DNA of 64,000 nucleotides from Zeus faber (Eukaryota > Chordata > Actinopteri > Zeiformes > Zeidae): positions 40,346,257-40,410,256 of the forward strand of contig OY482846.1 of the NCBI GenBank assembly GCA_960531495.1, in the 5' to 3' direction. The translations under genes were made by a program, and so were the position numbers. Positions 10,738 to 20,505 of the stretch are shown piece after piece. Numbering within the stretch: the stretch's first letter is position 1; each line of letters begins with the position of its first letter. The notes under the pieces are model-generated. The model did not search any database, was not told the DNA's origin, and saw nothing but the letters and a program-made list of their open reading frames with translations.

Positions 10738-13513
10738 TCTCCTACTTGCTTTGACTGACAGTAACACAGCACTGAACTTGTAATTTATTGTTTGTACAAC
10801 TGATATGTTTGAATTTGAAAATTTAAATAAAAGAAATCACACGATGCATTTATTTATTATAGTAATTGTGTATCAAATTACTATTTAACTTAGGAATATG
10901 ACTGTGCAGATCATTCCGTTGTAAGAAAATAGTGTTGTTTGTTTGTCTGTTTTTTTATAGTCATTCACATGAATATATGTACATAAAAATCTATATATTT
11001 AAATATCTCTGCTTCTGTGTCGTTCATTTTGTCCCGAAAACGATGAAAAGCACCAATAGTTGCTCCCAACATATTGTCAAATTATCTAAATTGAGGTGTT
11101 TGATTTTGTAAAGGTCTATCCTAACCACCAGCCAGAAAGCTATCGGCCCTCAGCACCGAAACAATGAAGACATGGCCTCCTTCCCTGGAAGTTTGCCTCA
11201 CATCGAATGTGTAATCGTATCCGACAGTCGGATCCGCTTTGTTCTTGTTGTTGGTCGTATTCGTGGGAAGCAGGCTGAAGTGTCATAAACAATCACATCA
11301 TCACATCATATCATCATATCAAATCCCCTTGGGTGATATCAATTGCTCTATACAGCAATTACACCGATAGCATGCACGTTATAACTCCCCCATCACCTCC
11401 TGAATTTTCCAGCACAATGCCAAAGCATTTAATAGCCAAAACCCTTGTTCATGTATCATACATGCAACATGCCAAAATAGAACATAGAACATTGATTTCA
11501 TATTCAATTTTGAGGGGATTTGCTATTTGCCTTCTGAGATTTTGTGTTGCGCGCACACTGGAAGTCACACTTACAGTTCACGGGGATCCGTGTGTGGTAT
11601 GTAATGTGTTGTTTTGTCAGAAGTCCCGGGTTGAGGAAAGCTCCTTAAGTCTGACGTCAGATTTAAATAACCGTGGTCCATTTGTGATGTGCAGATGTGG
11701 CCGATATGACATAAACACCAGCATCACGCTTCATCAAATTCCTCACGACCAGCTTTCACTTCTTGCGAGTGATCGATCAGCGCATTGTTGACGGAAACCC
11801 GGACCCCGCCACCAAAAAAAACCCCACTGTGGAGCACAAATACATTGAACGGCCGTTTCTTGAAATGTACGATAACATATGGAGGCTTTTTTAAAACTAA
11901 ATAATCTCTCTGATTACCACTTTATGGTCTCATACATCAGCCAATGAACTGCAAGCATGCCTGAGTAGCCATCGGAGCTACAGGCTGCGGGAAGGCGATA
12001 AATCACACTACACACCAAAAAAATATGAGCCGGCGCCCGAAGACCAGTTTCACCGTGTCAAGTCTCGGTCCCAGTTGAATTATCGGGACACTCCTGCCCC
12101 CCTCCGGCCGGGGCCCTCCAGGCCTCTGGTTTCACGCGTACGTCAGATGCGATGCTGTGGTGCCGCCTGGCGACCGTTGCAATGATAAAGCTGTTCAAGT
12201 CCAGAAACGTTCCTCGACCCAACGCCTCCACCTGCTGGAAGACACGCTCACAAGCTGCGCCCCGTTCAGTTTGACAGGCCTGTTGCGTTTTTAAGGTGGT
12301 ACGCCATCTAAAGGTGGTATGACGTTTTAAGGTGGCACGGCATTCTCTCGATAGTTGCCCTTGCCATTGTATTTGTCATCTCGGAATGAATAAAACAAAA
12401 ACGAATTGTTCTTGAGAATAATCAGCACCCAACGGTTGGGTCGAAGGTCCACACGTACACAGGTAACGGGTAAATGTGGAAATCATGATAGGAACAAAAG
12501 CATTTAAGTGACTGTTGAGAAAGATTCTATAGGGGTTTGTTTTTTCTTTAAGATTTGTTATAATCTAACTTTGTTCCGTTCGTGCAATTCCACGTTTTCT
12601 CTTGTTTACTGCGTTCGTAATGACACTGTTGCAAACTCCCTGCTGAGAGCACAACGTGTGTCACACTTTGTGAGGGCTTTGTCAAGACAAAGCGGATCTT
12701 TAGATGGTTTACCAATTCTGCTTTCACGGCGAAGCTCCAGAATAAGCCCACCACTGCTTCGCGTATTGGACAAAAAAAAAAAAAAAAAAAGCGCAGCGGG
12801 TCGGGGAGGGCCGTGCGCGCACGGAGAGGCGCACCTTGTGCGTAAAAGCGCTCCGCCCAGAGAGCCCCGGTCCACCTTAAGAACCCACCGGCCCCGTTCT
12901 GCTCGGAACCCGGCCACGGTGCTGTCTGGTATCGCTCACTATTCTCCATCAGGTGCCTTTGCAACTCTCCTAAATAAACAGTAACGCCGAATCACATTTG
13001 GGGACGTGCTGTGGTATTTACACAGTAGATTCATAAATAGATTGATATAGATTCCCATCCAACGGTCTATTTATACTGCAACAAACACTGGCGACCATAA
13101 AGCCACACAGCCCCCTGTCATAGCCTCTTAATTTATTTTGTCATGTGCATAGAATCACACTTCATTGATTCTACGTATGTTTTTTTTATATAATCCTCTT
13201 TTGGGTTTTGGGGATCTGTTTTTTTGGCCCTGCTCTTGAAACTTTTTTATGCCTGTCGTCTGCACAAGTGAAACCCTTCTTCACCAAGAGGCATTCCTTC
13301 TATTTGTATATGTATGTGAAACTGTGGGCCTACTTGAGCTGACTGAACAGATTCTGCCCCTGAGTCATTCTCATCGAAGTTAAAACCTACAGAGTTCTGA
13401 TGAGCACCAACTACTTAACCCAACCCCAAAAAAGGCGCACTTCATAATGATTCATTATGACGCGTTTCGGTTGCGCACGGGATTTGGCCCCGCACATATC
13501 AAAGGGTCCCGAG

Positions 13514-13562
13514 GGGGAGTGGGAGTGGGAGTGGGGTGGTCCCACGAATGGGCTTATATAGG
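13514..13562 (+). promoter_or_regulatory. adamts1: ADAMTS1 core promoter (GGGAGT repeats and TATA box)
   Basis: TATATAGG at 13555-13562 lies about 450 bases before the ADAMTS1 ATG. Immediately upstream is a G-rich tract of repeated GGGAGT (about 13514-13538), which could bind Sp/KLF factors. Transcription would be expected to start about 30 bases downstream, near 13588-13595, giving a roughly 420-base 5' UTR if it is unspliced. That start site is inferred from spacing. Confidence 0.6.
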
Positions 13563-13942
13563 CGGACCGGCTCCTTCGGGCTCCATCAGACTGCAAGGAA
13601 AGAGCCGAGGATTCACCGGAGGAGTCACAGAGAATCCGAAAGTTATTGAAATTAATGCTGAGTTGTTGGAGAGACTCCGGAATTTACTGCTGAGATCCCA
13701 GTTTTTCACTTATTGCCACGTTACCTTTTTTTGTTTTTGTTTTACTTCTACGTTTCATTCTTGCACATAACTTTAAATGAGTTTTGCACTGGATTTGATA
13801 CCTTTTTATAGTTTTTTTGTGAGTGTGGGGACAGTTCTTTTTTAATGGAAGTTTGAGAGACTTGGGGTGAAGTAGAAAACCTCCTCACGCGGATTTTAAG
13901 ATATCAATCTTCCCACTTTGAGGATTTTTTTTTTACACAAAT

Positions 13943-14008
13943 AAGAATAATAATAATAATAAAATAATAATCCAAATAATAATAATAATAATAATTATAA
14001 TAATAATA
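13943..14008. repeat. (AAT)n tract just before the ADAMTS1 start codon
   Basis: AAT/AATA trinucleotide-rich tract in the predicted 5' UTR, ending four bases before the ATG at 14013. Confidence 0.9.
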
Positions 14009-14012
14009 AACG

Positions 14013-14628
14013 ATGAGGTTCTTTGGTTTGATCGCGGTTCTGTGCGTCAACGCGGTACGCGGCGCCTGGGAGGAGAGCCTCGTTGTGCCGGTGAGGGTGG
14101 ATGCGGACGCGGCGGCGGCCCGTTCGGAGGGCGAGACCGACCCGTGGCGGACCCTCTCCGCTGAGGAGAAGGAGAAAGAATCCCAGATGCGGGTGTACCG
14201 CTTGGAGGTATTCGGCAGGGAGCTGCTCCTGCAGCTGGAGCCAGACCAGACCTTCCTGGCACCCGGGTTCGTCTTCCAAATCGTGGGGAGCCCCGAGTCG
14301 GACCTGCGGCACGAACCGGACACGGGAGCCGAGCCGGGCTGCTTCTTCTCGGGCACCGTGAACGGGGAGACGCGCTCCGCGGCCGCGCTCAACCTGTGCC
14401 ACGGGCTCCGGGGCGGATTCTACCTCCAGGGGGAAGAGTACTTCATTCAGCCGCTTAACTCGACCGGGGAGGAGTCGGGGGAGGGTGTACACGTTGTGCG
14501 ACGCAGAGGTCGGGCGTCTTTGGCCGGGGAGGGGAGCTCCAAGTGCGGGGTCAACGAGGATGAGGTGCGGGTGCCGGAGAACCTGGAGAACAAACCCAGC
14601 AGCAAAACTCCTACTCCAGACCAGAAAG
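14013..14628 (+). CDS. adamts1: ADAMTS1 exon 1: signal peptide and prodomain
   Basis: 616 nt, GC-rich. [17 protein letters not shown] is a good signal peptide. The prodomain carries Cys at 110, 129 and 178, the last being the cysteine switch. Ends one base into an Ala codon (donor gtgggt). Confidence 0.95.
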
Positions 14629-14849
14629 GTGGGTTTTGTTTAAGCTGTTATGTGCCTCATGTGGCTTTTGGCGGAGTGTTTTATCATTAAATATGCTTAT
14701 TTACTCATGCCAAAATGTTGGACTATTGGTGCGCACTAACAGTTAATACGCGTTGGACCCTTTGACAGCACCCAGCCATTGAAAGGGGAGGGAGCGGATC
14801 AGAGTAGGGGGATGGATGGATACTCCCCTTCCATGGGTAGGAGGGGGAG

Positions 14850-14911
<62 letters not shown>

Positions 14912-15797
14912 GTGTGGAGGGGGGGGGGGGGTGTTCTGGAGCTGGGGCCAGCAAGAGCCTGCAACAGTAAGACGTGTACAGTCGCCGCCTGGTACTGTGT
15001 GTTGCGCAGACAAGCACCTCTCGACATTTTCCCAAGAGGGATTTTCTCTCTCACTCCCTCTCTCGCTCACACAATTTCTCCACCAGAGAGGGTAAATTTA
15101 GGAATGTAGCCCCCGGTAGGAGGGGCTGCTGGTGGGGTGACGCTGAGTCAGGGCAGCGCCAGCTCCTCCAGGCACATCCGGAGATCTCAAGCTCTCTGTC
15201 GAGCCTGGATCCCTCTTGCAGAAGAAATAAACATTATTTGTAGCCCATATTAAGGACGCCGGTTCGTTGCCAATATGTGTGTTCCAAACTGGTCCAGCTG
15301 CTTCATACAAGGCAACAAAGACACTTTTCACAAGTTCCAGGAAAACAATGAACTAAGACCTGATGTTAACTAACTTGATAAGAGTTTACATGGTCTGACC
15401 TCTCTCTTTCTCTTCTCTTATCCCTGCCTCCATCCCAGCTCACCACAGAACCCGGCGTTTTGTCTCCACCCCCCGCTACCTGGAGATCATGCTGGTGGCT
15501 GACCAGTCCATGGCTGAGTTCCACGGCGCGGGGCTCAAACCCTACCTTCTCACCATTATGGCCGTGGCCTCCCGTCTGTACCGCCACCCTACCATCCACA
15601 ACTCCATCAGCCTGGCGGTGGTGAAGCTGCTGGTGGTCTACGAGGAGGAGAGCGGCCCACAGGTGTCCTCCAACGCAGCCCTGACCCTCCGCAACTTCTG
15701 CCAGTGGCAGAGGCAGCACAACCCACCAAGTGACCGCCACGCCGAGCACTACGACACCGCTGTGCTCTTTACCAGAACGGTACGAAATAGAATAAAA

Positions 15798-15828
<31 letters not shown>

Positions 15829-15840
15829 CTGCGTGTGTGC

Positions 15841-15871
<31 letters not shown>

Positions 15872-18800
15872 GGGTGTATAATATAAAAGATCCAGACAGC
15901 TCAGTGTGATAGAATTAAAACAGCTGTTTTCTCTTCCTCTTCCCCGGTAGGACTTGTGTGGTGCCAACTCTTGCGACACCCTAGGCATGGCTGATGTCGG
16001 CACAGTGTGTGACCCCGACAGAAGCTGCTCCATTGTTGAGGATGATGGTCTCCAAGCGGCATTCACCGTAGCTCATGAGCTAGGTAAGTCAGTCAGGGAA
16101 AGGTTTGATGTTTTTGCACGTAAACCATAATAAAGTTAAAGGATCTTTGAACCTCAGTGTGCAATTAGATGTAAACCATGAATTAATGTAAATGTTAACC
16201 TTTGTTTTACGCGGTTTCCTCTATCCCTATCTACCTCCCTCCATCTCTCCTGTATCTAGGTCATGTCTTCAACATGCCTCACGACGATGCCCAGCTGTGT
16301 GCTGGGGTCAACGGGGACCACTGGGGCTCCCACATGATGGCCTCCACCCTGTCCAACCTGGACCAGCAGCAGCCGTGGTCGCCCTGCTCGGCCCTCATGG
16401 TCACCACCTTCCTGGACAACGGCCATGGCCAGTGCCTCCTGGACAAGCCAGTGAAGCCCCAGGCTCTGCCTCAGGCCCTGCCAGGGACAGTGTATGATGC
16501 AGACCGGCAGTGCCGACTGACCTTTGGCGAGGACTCCCAGCACTGCCCGGACCTGAGCACCACATGTGCAGCTCTTTGGTGCACTGTGACTACAACCAAC
16601 GGCTTGCTGGTGTGCCAGACCAAGAATTTCCCCTGGGCCGACGGCACGTCGTGCGGCCATGAGAGTTTCTGCCTGGCTGGACGATGCCTCACCAAGAGCC
16701 AGGCAGCAAAACACCAGGTAAGACGACAACTGATCAAAGAGCATCAAAAAGAGACATCAAAAGTGATTTGTGAACACTTTACCCGGCCAGAGTTGAAAAT
16801 TTAAAATTCAATTGAATTAAAATTAAATTCCAAATTGATTCTGATTCTTTTTTTATGATGTATCTAACATATAAAAAAGTTATTGGTGATGATAAGTTTC
16901 TTTGCCAATTTGAATCCGCTGAGGTCCAAATTAATTCACTGGTTGTTAATCTAATCTGTCGTGTGTAATGTGTGACTAAAATGATCGTCTGCCTGCTTTC
17001 AGACTCAAGTTAACGGCGGTTGGGGGGTATGGGGTCCGTGGGGCGACTGCTCCCGAACCTGCGGTGGAGGGGTGCAGTACTCTTTCCGGGACTGTGACAG
17101 CCCACTGCCAAAGAACGGTGGTAAATACTGCGAGGGCAAAAGGATCCAGTACCGCTCCTGTAACACCGAGGTCTGCCCCGACACCAATGGTAAGAGATCA
17201 GTAATGGGCTGATGACCCAACGCCTAAAAATGATTCTTTAGCTTAATCCACTTAATTATTTTGCACAAAGGAATGTGTTACCATTTTGATTGCTCTACAA
17301 TTTGAAGTCTTATCCATATGCCAGTTTAGCTGTAATACACAAGCTATATTTGTCTGTACCTCAAACAGTGGTGTCAAAGTCAAACCTCAGCTCTGGGTAG
17401 ATCGGCAGTACATCTTACACCTTTCCCGTTCCTCTGTGCAGGACTGTCATTCCGCGAGGAGCAGTGTTTGGCTCACAACGAAATGTCAAGCCAGGTGTCC
17501 TTCGGTCCTGGGCATGGGGTTGAGTGGGTGCCCAAGTATGCTGGCGTTTCACCCAAAGACCGCTGCAAGCTGATGTGCCGGGCCAAGGGCACTGGATACT
17601 TCTTTGTCCTTAAGTCTAAGGTGAGGACCAACGCTTCAAAGAAATGAGAAGATACAGGAAATACAGGAAAGAAGAGGATTTCCATATGAAAAGATATCTA
17701 GATGAATAATGTAGTTCGTCAAATGTATTTCATTGTTTTAGCAATATATTCAGCATTATATCTATGTCGTATGCTTTGAGGTTTAGTATTCCTTATATGT
17801 ATTTAATATGATTATATATATGATCAATTGCATACCTATGACTATAGGATAATAGAGTGAAAGTAATTCATAATCGAATATAATTCAGTTTTTACTTCCT
17901 CCCTGCTTTGGACCGTTACAACCATCTCAGTGTTTTAACTTTGTCACGCCGCTTTCCTTTACGTGCGCAGACATGCAAATCACAGGGGTCAGCAGTTATA
18001 ATATCTGCCCTGGGAAGGCTACTGCCTCAGCATGGAGCCATCGATAGCGAGAACTCCTTTTCCCTTCTGGAACAGACTACCAATGTTCGTTCGAACGCAA
18101 CACTTTCCTCAAACTCAGCTGTAATGTATTTGTGCATCTCTGCCGCCCCCAGGTGGCCGACGGAACGCCGTGCAGCCCTGATTCCACCTCCGTCTGCGTG
18201 CAAGGCCAGTGTGTCAAGGCCGGATGTGACCGCGTGATCGGCTCCATGCAGCGCTTTGACAAGTGTGGTGTGTGCGGCGGCGACGGTTCCACCTGCAAGA
18301 AGGTCTCAGGATTCATGGAGCGAGCCAGGTGAGAATGCTGTCGCACCTTATAACTCTTTCATTCATTAATAAATAAAATAAAAGCTAATACTTTGATTCT
18401 GTCTGGTACTGCCAACTGTTGATTTCCATAGCTCAAGCCTAATGGTTGTTTAATCATGTTCCTCTGCTCTGTCCCTCCAGGCCTGGTTACCAGGATGTTG
18501 TGACTATCCCTGCAGGTGCCACACACCTGGACATCAAGCAGCGGGCCCCCGGCAATGGTCGCCATGACAACAGCTATCTGGCAGTGCGTCGCCAGGACAG
18601 CTCCTACCTGCTTAATGGCGACTACAAGCTGATGACCATGGAGACCGACATCACCCTGCGGGGGGGGCTGTTGCGCTACAGCGGCTCCTCCGCTACCCTC
18701 GAGCGGCTCCGTAGCTTCTCCCCGCTGCCAGAGGCCCTCACCATCCAGGTGCTGTCTGTGGGCGAGGCCCCAAGGCCCCGCGTAAAGTACAGCTATTTCG

Positions 18801-19225
18801 CACCAAGACCCAATGGTGGCGCTAACATCAACAGCGGAGGCGGGCCGGGCCGCCGACAGTCCATCAATGCTATCCGTGAGGTGGGTGTAGCTGAGTGGAC
18901 CCTGAGGGAGTGGGGTCCGTGCTCCCAGAACTGCGGAGGAGGCACGCAGCAGAGGGAGGTGGTATGCCTGGACCCCCAGGGCCGTCCGTCCAGGGATTGC
19001 CCAGAGGAGTTGCGGCCCATAGCCTCGCGGTCCTGTGCCCTCCAGCCCTGCACCGCCTGGGTCCTGGGAGAGTGGTCGGCCTGCTCCAAGACCTGCGGCC
19101 GGGGCTTCCGCAAACGCTCTCTGCGGTGTGTGGGCCACGACGGACGCACGCTGTCCCACGATAGCTGTGAGCCCAAGGACAGGCCCCGACCTCTGCTTGA
19201 CTTCTGCCATCAGAGCCCCTGCTAA
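14013..19225 (+). CDS. adamts1: ADAMTS1, complete coding region, 8 exons, 944 aa
   Basis: Secreted zinc protease of the aggrecan/versican-cleaving group, active in extracellular matrix (family knowledge). Exons: 14013-14628, 15439-15779, 15951-16083, 16260-16717, 17003-17189, 17442-17620, 18153-18328, 18481-19225. All are GT-AG and in frame; 2,835 nt including TAA. Signal peptide 1 to about 18; prodomain with cysteine-switch KCGV (177-180); furin site RTRR at 209-212; catalytic domain from Phe213 with [11 protein letters not shown] (361-371); disintegrin-like to about 516; TSP1 about 520-576; Cys-rich to about 696; spacer about 697-830; two C-terminal TSP1 repeats about 835-887 and 889-944. 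Three TSP1 in total, the two terminal ones adjacent, is the ADAMTS1 layout. Human ADAMTS1 is 967 aa, so the length fits. The start is the first ATG giving a signal peptide; no upstream exon is needed. Tandem paralogue of ADAMTS5 4-5 kb upstream. Confidence 0.97.
14629..15438. other. ADAMTS1 intron 1
   Basis: 810 nt, containing (GA)n at 14854-14909 and a G-rich run at about 14918-14931. No other element recognised. Confidence 0.9.
14854..14909. repeat. (GA)28 microsatellite followed by a G run
   Basis: 56 bases of alternating AG/GA in ADAMTS1 intron 1, followed at 14918-14931 by an almost uninterrupted G run. Confidence 0.97.
15439..15779 (+). CDS. adamts1: ADAMTS1 exon 2: furin site and catalytic domain start
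   Basis: 341 nt. HHRTRRFVS gives the furin cleavage site, followed by the first part of the reprolysin-type catalytic domain ([12 protein letters not shown]). Ends in phase 0 after LFTRT (donor gtacga). Confidence 0.97.
15801..15874 (+). repeat. (TG)n plus G20 run inside a 171-nt intron
   Basis: TG array 15801-15854, then 20 G at 15855-15874. Together they take up more than 40 percent of ADAMTS1 intron 2 (15780-15950). Confidence 0.97.
15951..16083 (+). CDS. adamts1: ADAMTS1 exon 3: catalytic core up to HELG
   Basis: 133 nt, the same length and phases as ADAMTS5 1892-2024. [17 protein letters not shown], then ends inside the zinc motif (donor gtaagt). Confidence 0.97.
16260..16717 (+). CDS. 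adamts1: ADAMTS1 exon 4: zinc site end, Met-turn, disintegrin-like domain
   Basis: 458 nt. Covers in one exon what ADAMTS5 splits over 2657-2824 and 3491-3774. [10 protein letters not shown] completes the zinc motif; HMMASTLSN holds the Met-turn; the [10 protein letters not shown] join has no intron. Confidence 0.97.
17003..17189 (+). CDS. adamts1: ADAMTS1 exon 5: central TSP1
   Basis: 187 nt. [17 protein letters not shown] signature. Ends one base into a Gly codon (donor gtaaga). Confidence 0.97.
17442..17620 (+). CDS. adamts1: ADAMTS1 exon 6: Cys-rich, first half
   Basis: 179 nt. [19 protein letters not shown] and [15 protein letters not shown]. Ends in phase 0 (donor gtgagg). Confidence 0.97.
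17621..18152. other. ADAMTS1 intron 6
   Basis: 532 nt, AT-rich, no repeat recognised; ends in the acceptor CCCCCCAG. Confidence 0.9.
18153..18328 (+). CDS. adamts1: ADAMTS1 exon 7: Cys-rich, second half
   Basis: 176 nt. [20 protein letters not shown] and [14 protein letters not shown]. Ends two bases into an Arg codon (donor gtgaga). Confidence 0.97.
18481..19225 (+). CDS. adamts1: ADAMTS1 exon 8: spacer and two C-terminal TSP1
   Basis: 745 nt to TAA. Spacer from [13 protein letters not shown]; a Gly-rich linker ([15 protein letters not shown]); then TSP1 signatures [12 protein letters not shown] and [12 protein letters not shown]; ends HQSPC. Confidence 0.97.
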
Positions 19226-20107
19226 GAACCACCTCTGCACTCTCCACGTGACTCTTCCTTTTATTCAACCCAACAGAACAGCCTTACGAGAGACGCTGCA
19301 AAATAGACTATTTTCATCCTCTCTTCACAACACCTGCTCATGCCAGTGGACAATATAAAGCCTTATCGATGTTTACGTCCAGAATGAGTGCTGCATATTT
19401 TGCTGGCTCCAAGATGACCTAACATTTGTCCGCACTTTGGCACAGCACCAGTAATCTAGACTGCAATCAACAAGCTGTTTTCCCTTTTCCTCTGGACATT
19501 TTGGGAGGCAGATATTGTATTAAGTTTTAAGGTCTATGGAACCTCGTCACATCAACAAAGAATGCATATTTTTAACTGCTGGCCTTTGTAGCACAACTGT
19601 GGCACACTGCGCCCTCTATCAAGGGGAAGAGTACGTGGACTTTCCTGTTCTGCCAAACAGAAAAAAGTGTGCTGCTTATCGTGCCAATGTCATGCCTTTT
19701 TCATGTTGGTGTGTATGTGTGCATGTGTGTGCATAGCGTTTGTCCAAGCTGGGCTGGACAAACACCTAAGGGTGGGGTGGGAGAGATTTTTGCATGGGGT
19801 GCCACCACACAGAGGTGGATGCCCTTATATTATTGTATATTTAGAATCAAATGAAAGAGTATTTTTCTTGTTCTTCCCCATCAGGTATGGAAAAAAAAAG
19901 ATGGTTCGTGTTTGTGTTCAAACTTACGAGTACACCCTCATTTAAGATAAGCATGCGAGACACTATACATAGATCACTGTTATTGCCATTGGCACATTGT
20001 AACAATGAGATGTCACTATATGTCTTAGAAAGACCATATTTTGATTTAGCCATATCTTGCCCTAGTCTACACGGCCCCGATGAGGGAACTGTAGAGAGAC
20101 CAAAGAG

Positions 20108-20108
<1 letters not shown>

Positions 20109-20160
<52 letters not shown>

Positions 20161-20181
20161 TGTGTGTGTGTGTGTGTGTAC

Positions 20182-20212
<31 letters not shown>

Positions 20213-20215
20213 TGG
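20109..20215. repeat. (TG)n microsatellite in ADAMTS1 3' UTR
   Basis: About 107 bases of TG with two TACG interruptions. It lies between the ADAMTS1 stop and the likely poly(A) signal, so it would be transcribed into the 3' UTR. Confidence 0.95.
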
Positions 20216-20499
20216 ATAATCTAGTGAGAGACTCTCTCTACTACTTCATAAGTAAGTCTCTCCTGCCTTCTGGGAAGGCTTGTTTTGTTGTTGGTTTTAT
20301 GTTTATCTTTTTTTTTTTTTTTTCCTTTTTGTACAGAATATCCATGCATTATTTATTTTTGTACAGCCGGTTAAATATAATCATGTGGCTTTTCTAACAT
20401 TATTTTCTATTTGTTATTTGTTATTGAGAAACACAGAAGGAAGTAGAGTATATAGAGTATTTATACAGTATTATATATATATAAGGTCCTAGGTTCATT

Positions 20500-20505
20500 A
20501 ATAAA
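20500..20505 (+). promoter_or_regulatory. adamts1: ADAMTS1 poly(A) signal
   Basis: AATAAA about 1.27 kb after the stop codon, preceded by ATTTA-containing AU-rich sequence (20345-20465) of the kind that can destabilise mRNA. TGTGTG-rich sequence about 45 bases downstream fits a cleavage region. Confidence 0.7.

Larger units (their letters stand above)
8689..13550. other. ADAMTS5 3' UTR and ADAMTS5-ADAMTS1 intergenic region
   Basis: Contains two candidate poly(A) signals, a (TG)n array (9565-9654), a TCTG-rich tract near 9950-10025, a short CA array (10703-10737), a run of 21 A (12771-12790 area) followed by a CpG-rich patch (about 12790-12910), and otherwise unremarkable AT-rich sequence. 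ORFs at 11333-11791 and 12508-12984 match no family I know. Upstream enhancers of ADAMTS1 could lie here but cannot be recognised by eye. Confidence 0.7.

Noticed and set aside
11333..11791. 152-aa ORF in the intergenic region
   Set aside because: No domain, no splice context, AT-rich sequence; likely chance.
12508..12984. 158-aa ORF with a Lys run
   Set aside because: Created by the A-run at 12771-12790 and a CpG-rich patch; no family resemblance.
13904..14492. Two long minus-strand ORFs over the ADAMTS1 start
   Set aside because: Antisense shadows of GC-rich exon 1; composition follows the sense codons.
1892..19225. Alternative reading as the ADAMTS15-ADAMTS8 tandem pair
   Set aside because: C-terminal TSP1 numbers (one and two), terminal sequences, and CYYR1 plus APP next door all point to ADAMTS5-ADAMTS1.
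18359..19240. 293-aa minus-strand ORF
   Set aside because: Antisense shadow of the GC-rich last exon of ADAMTS1.
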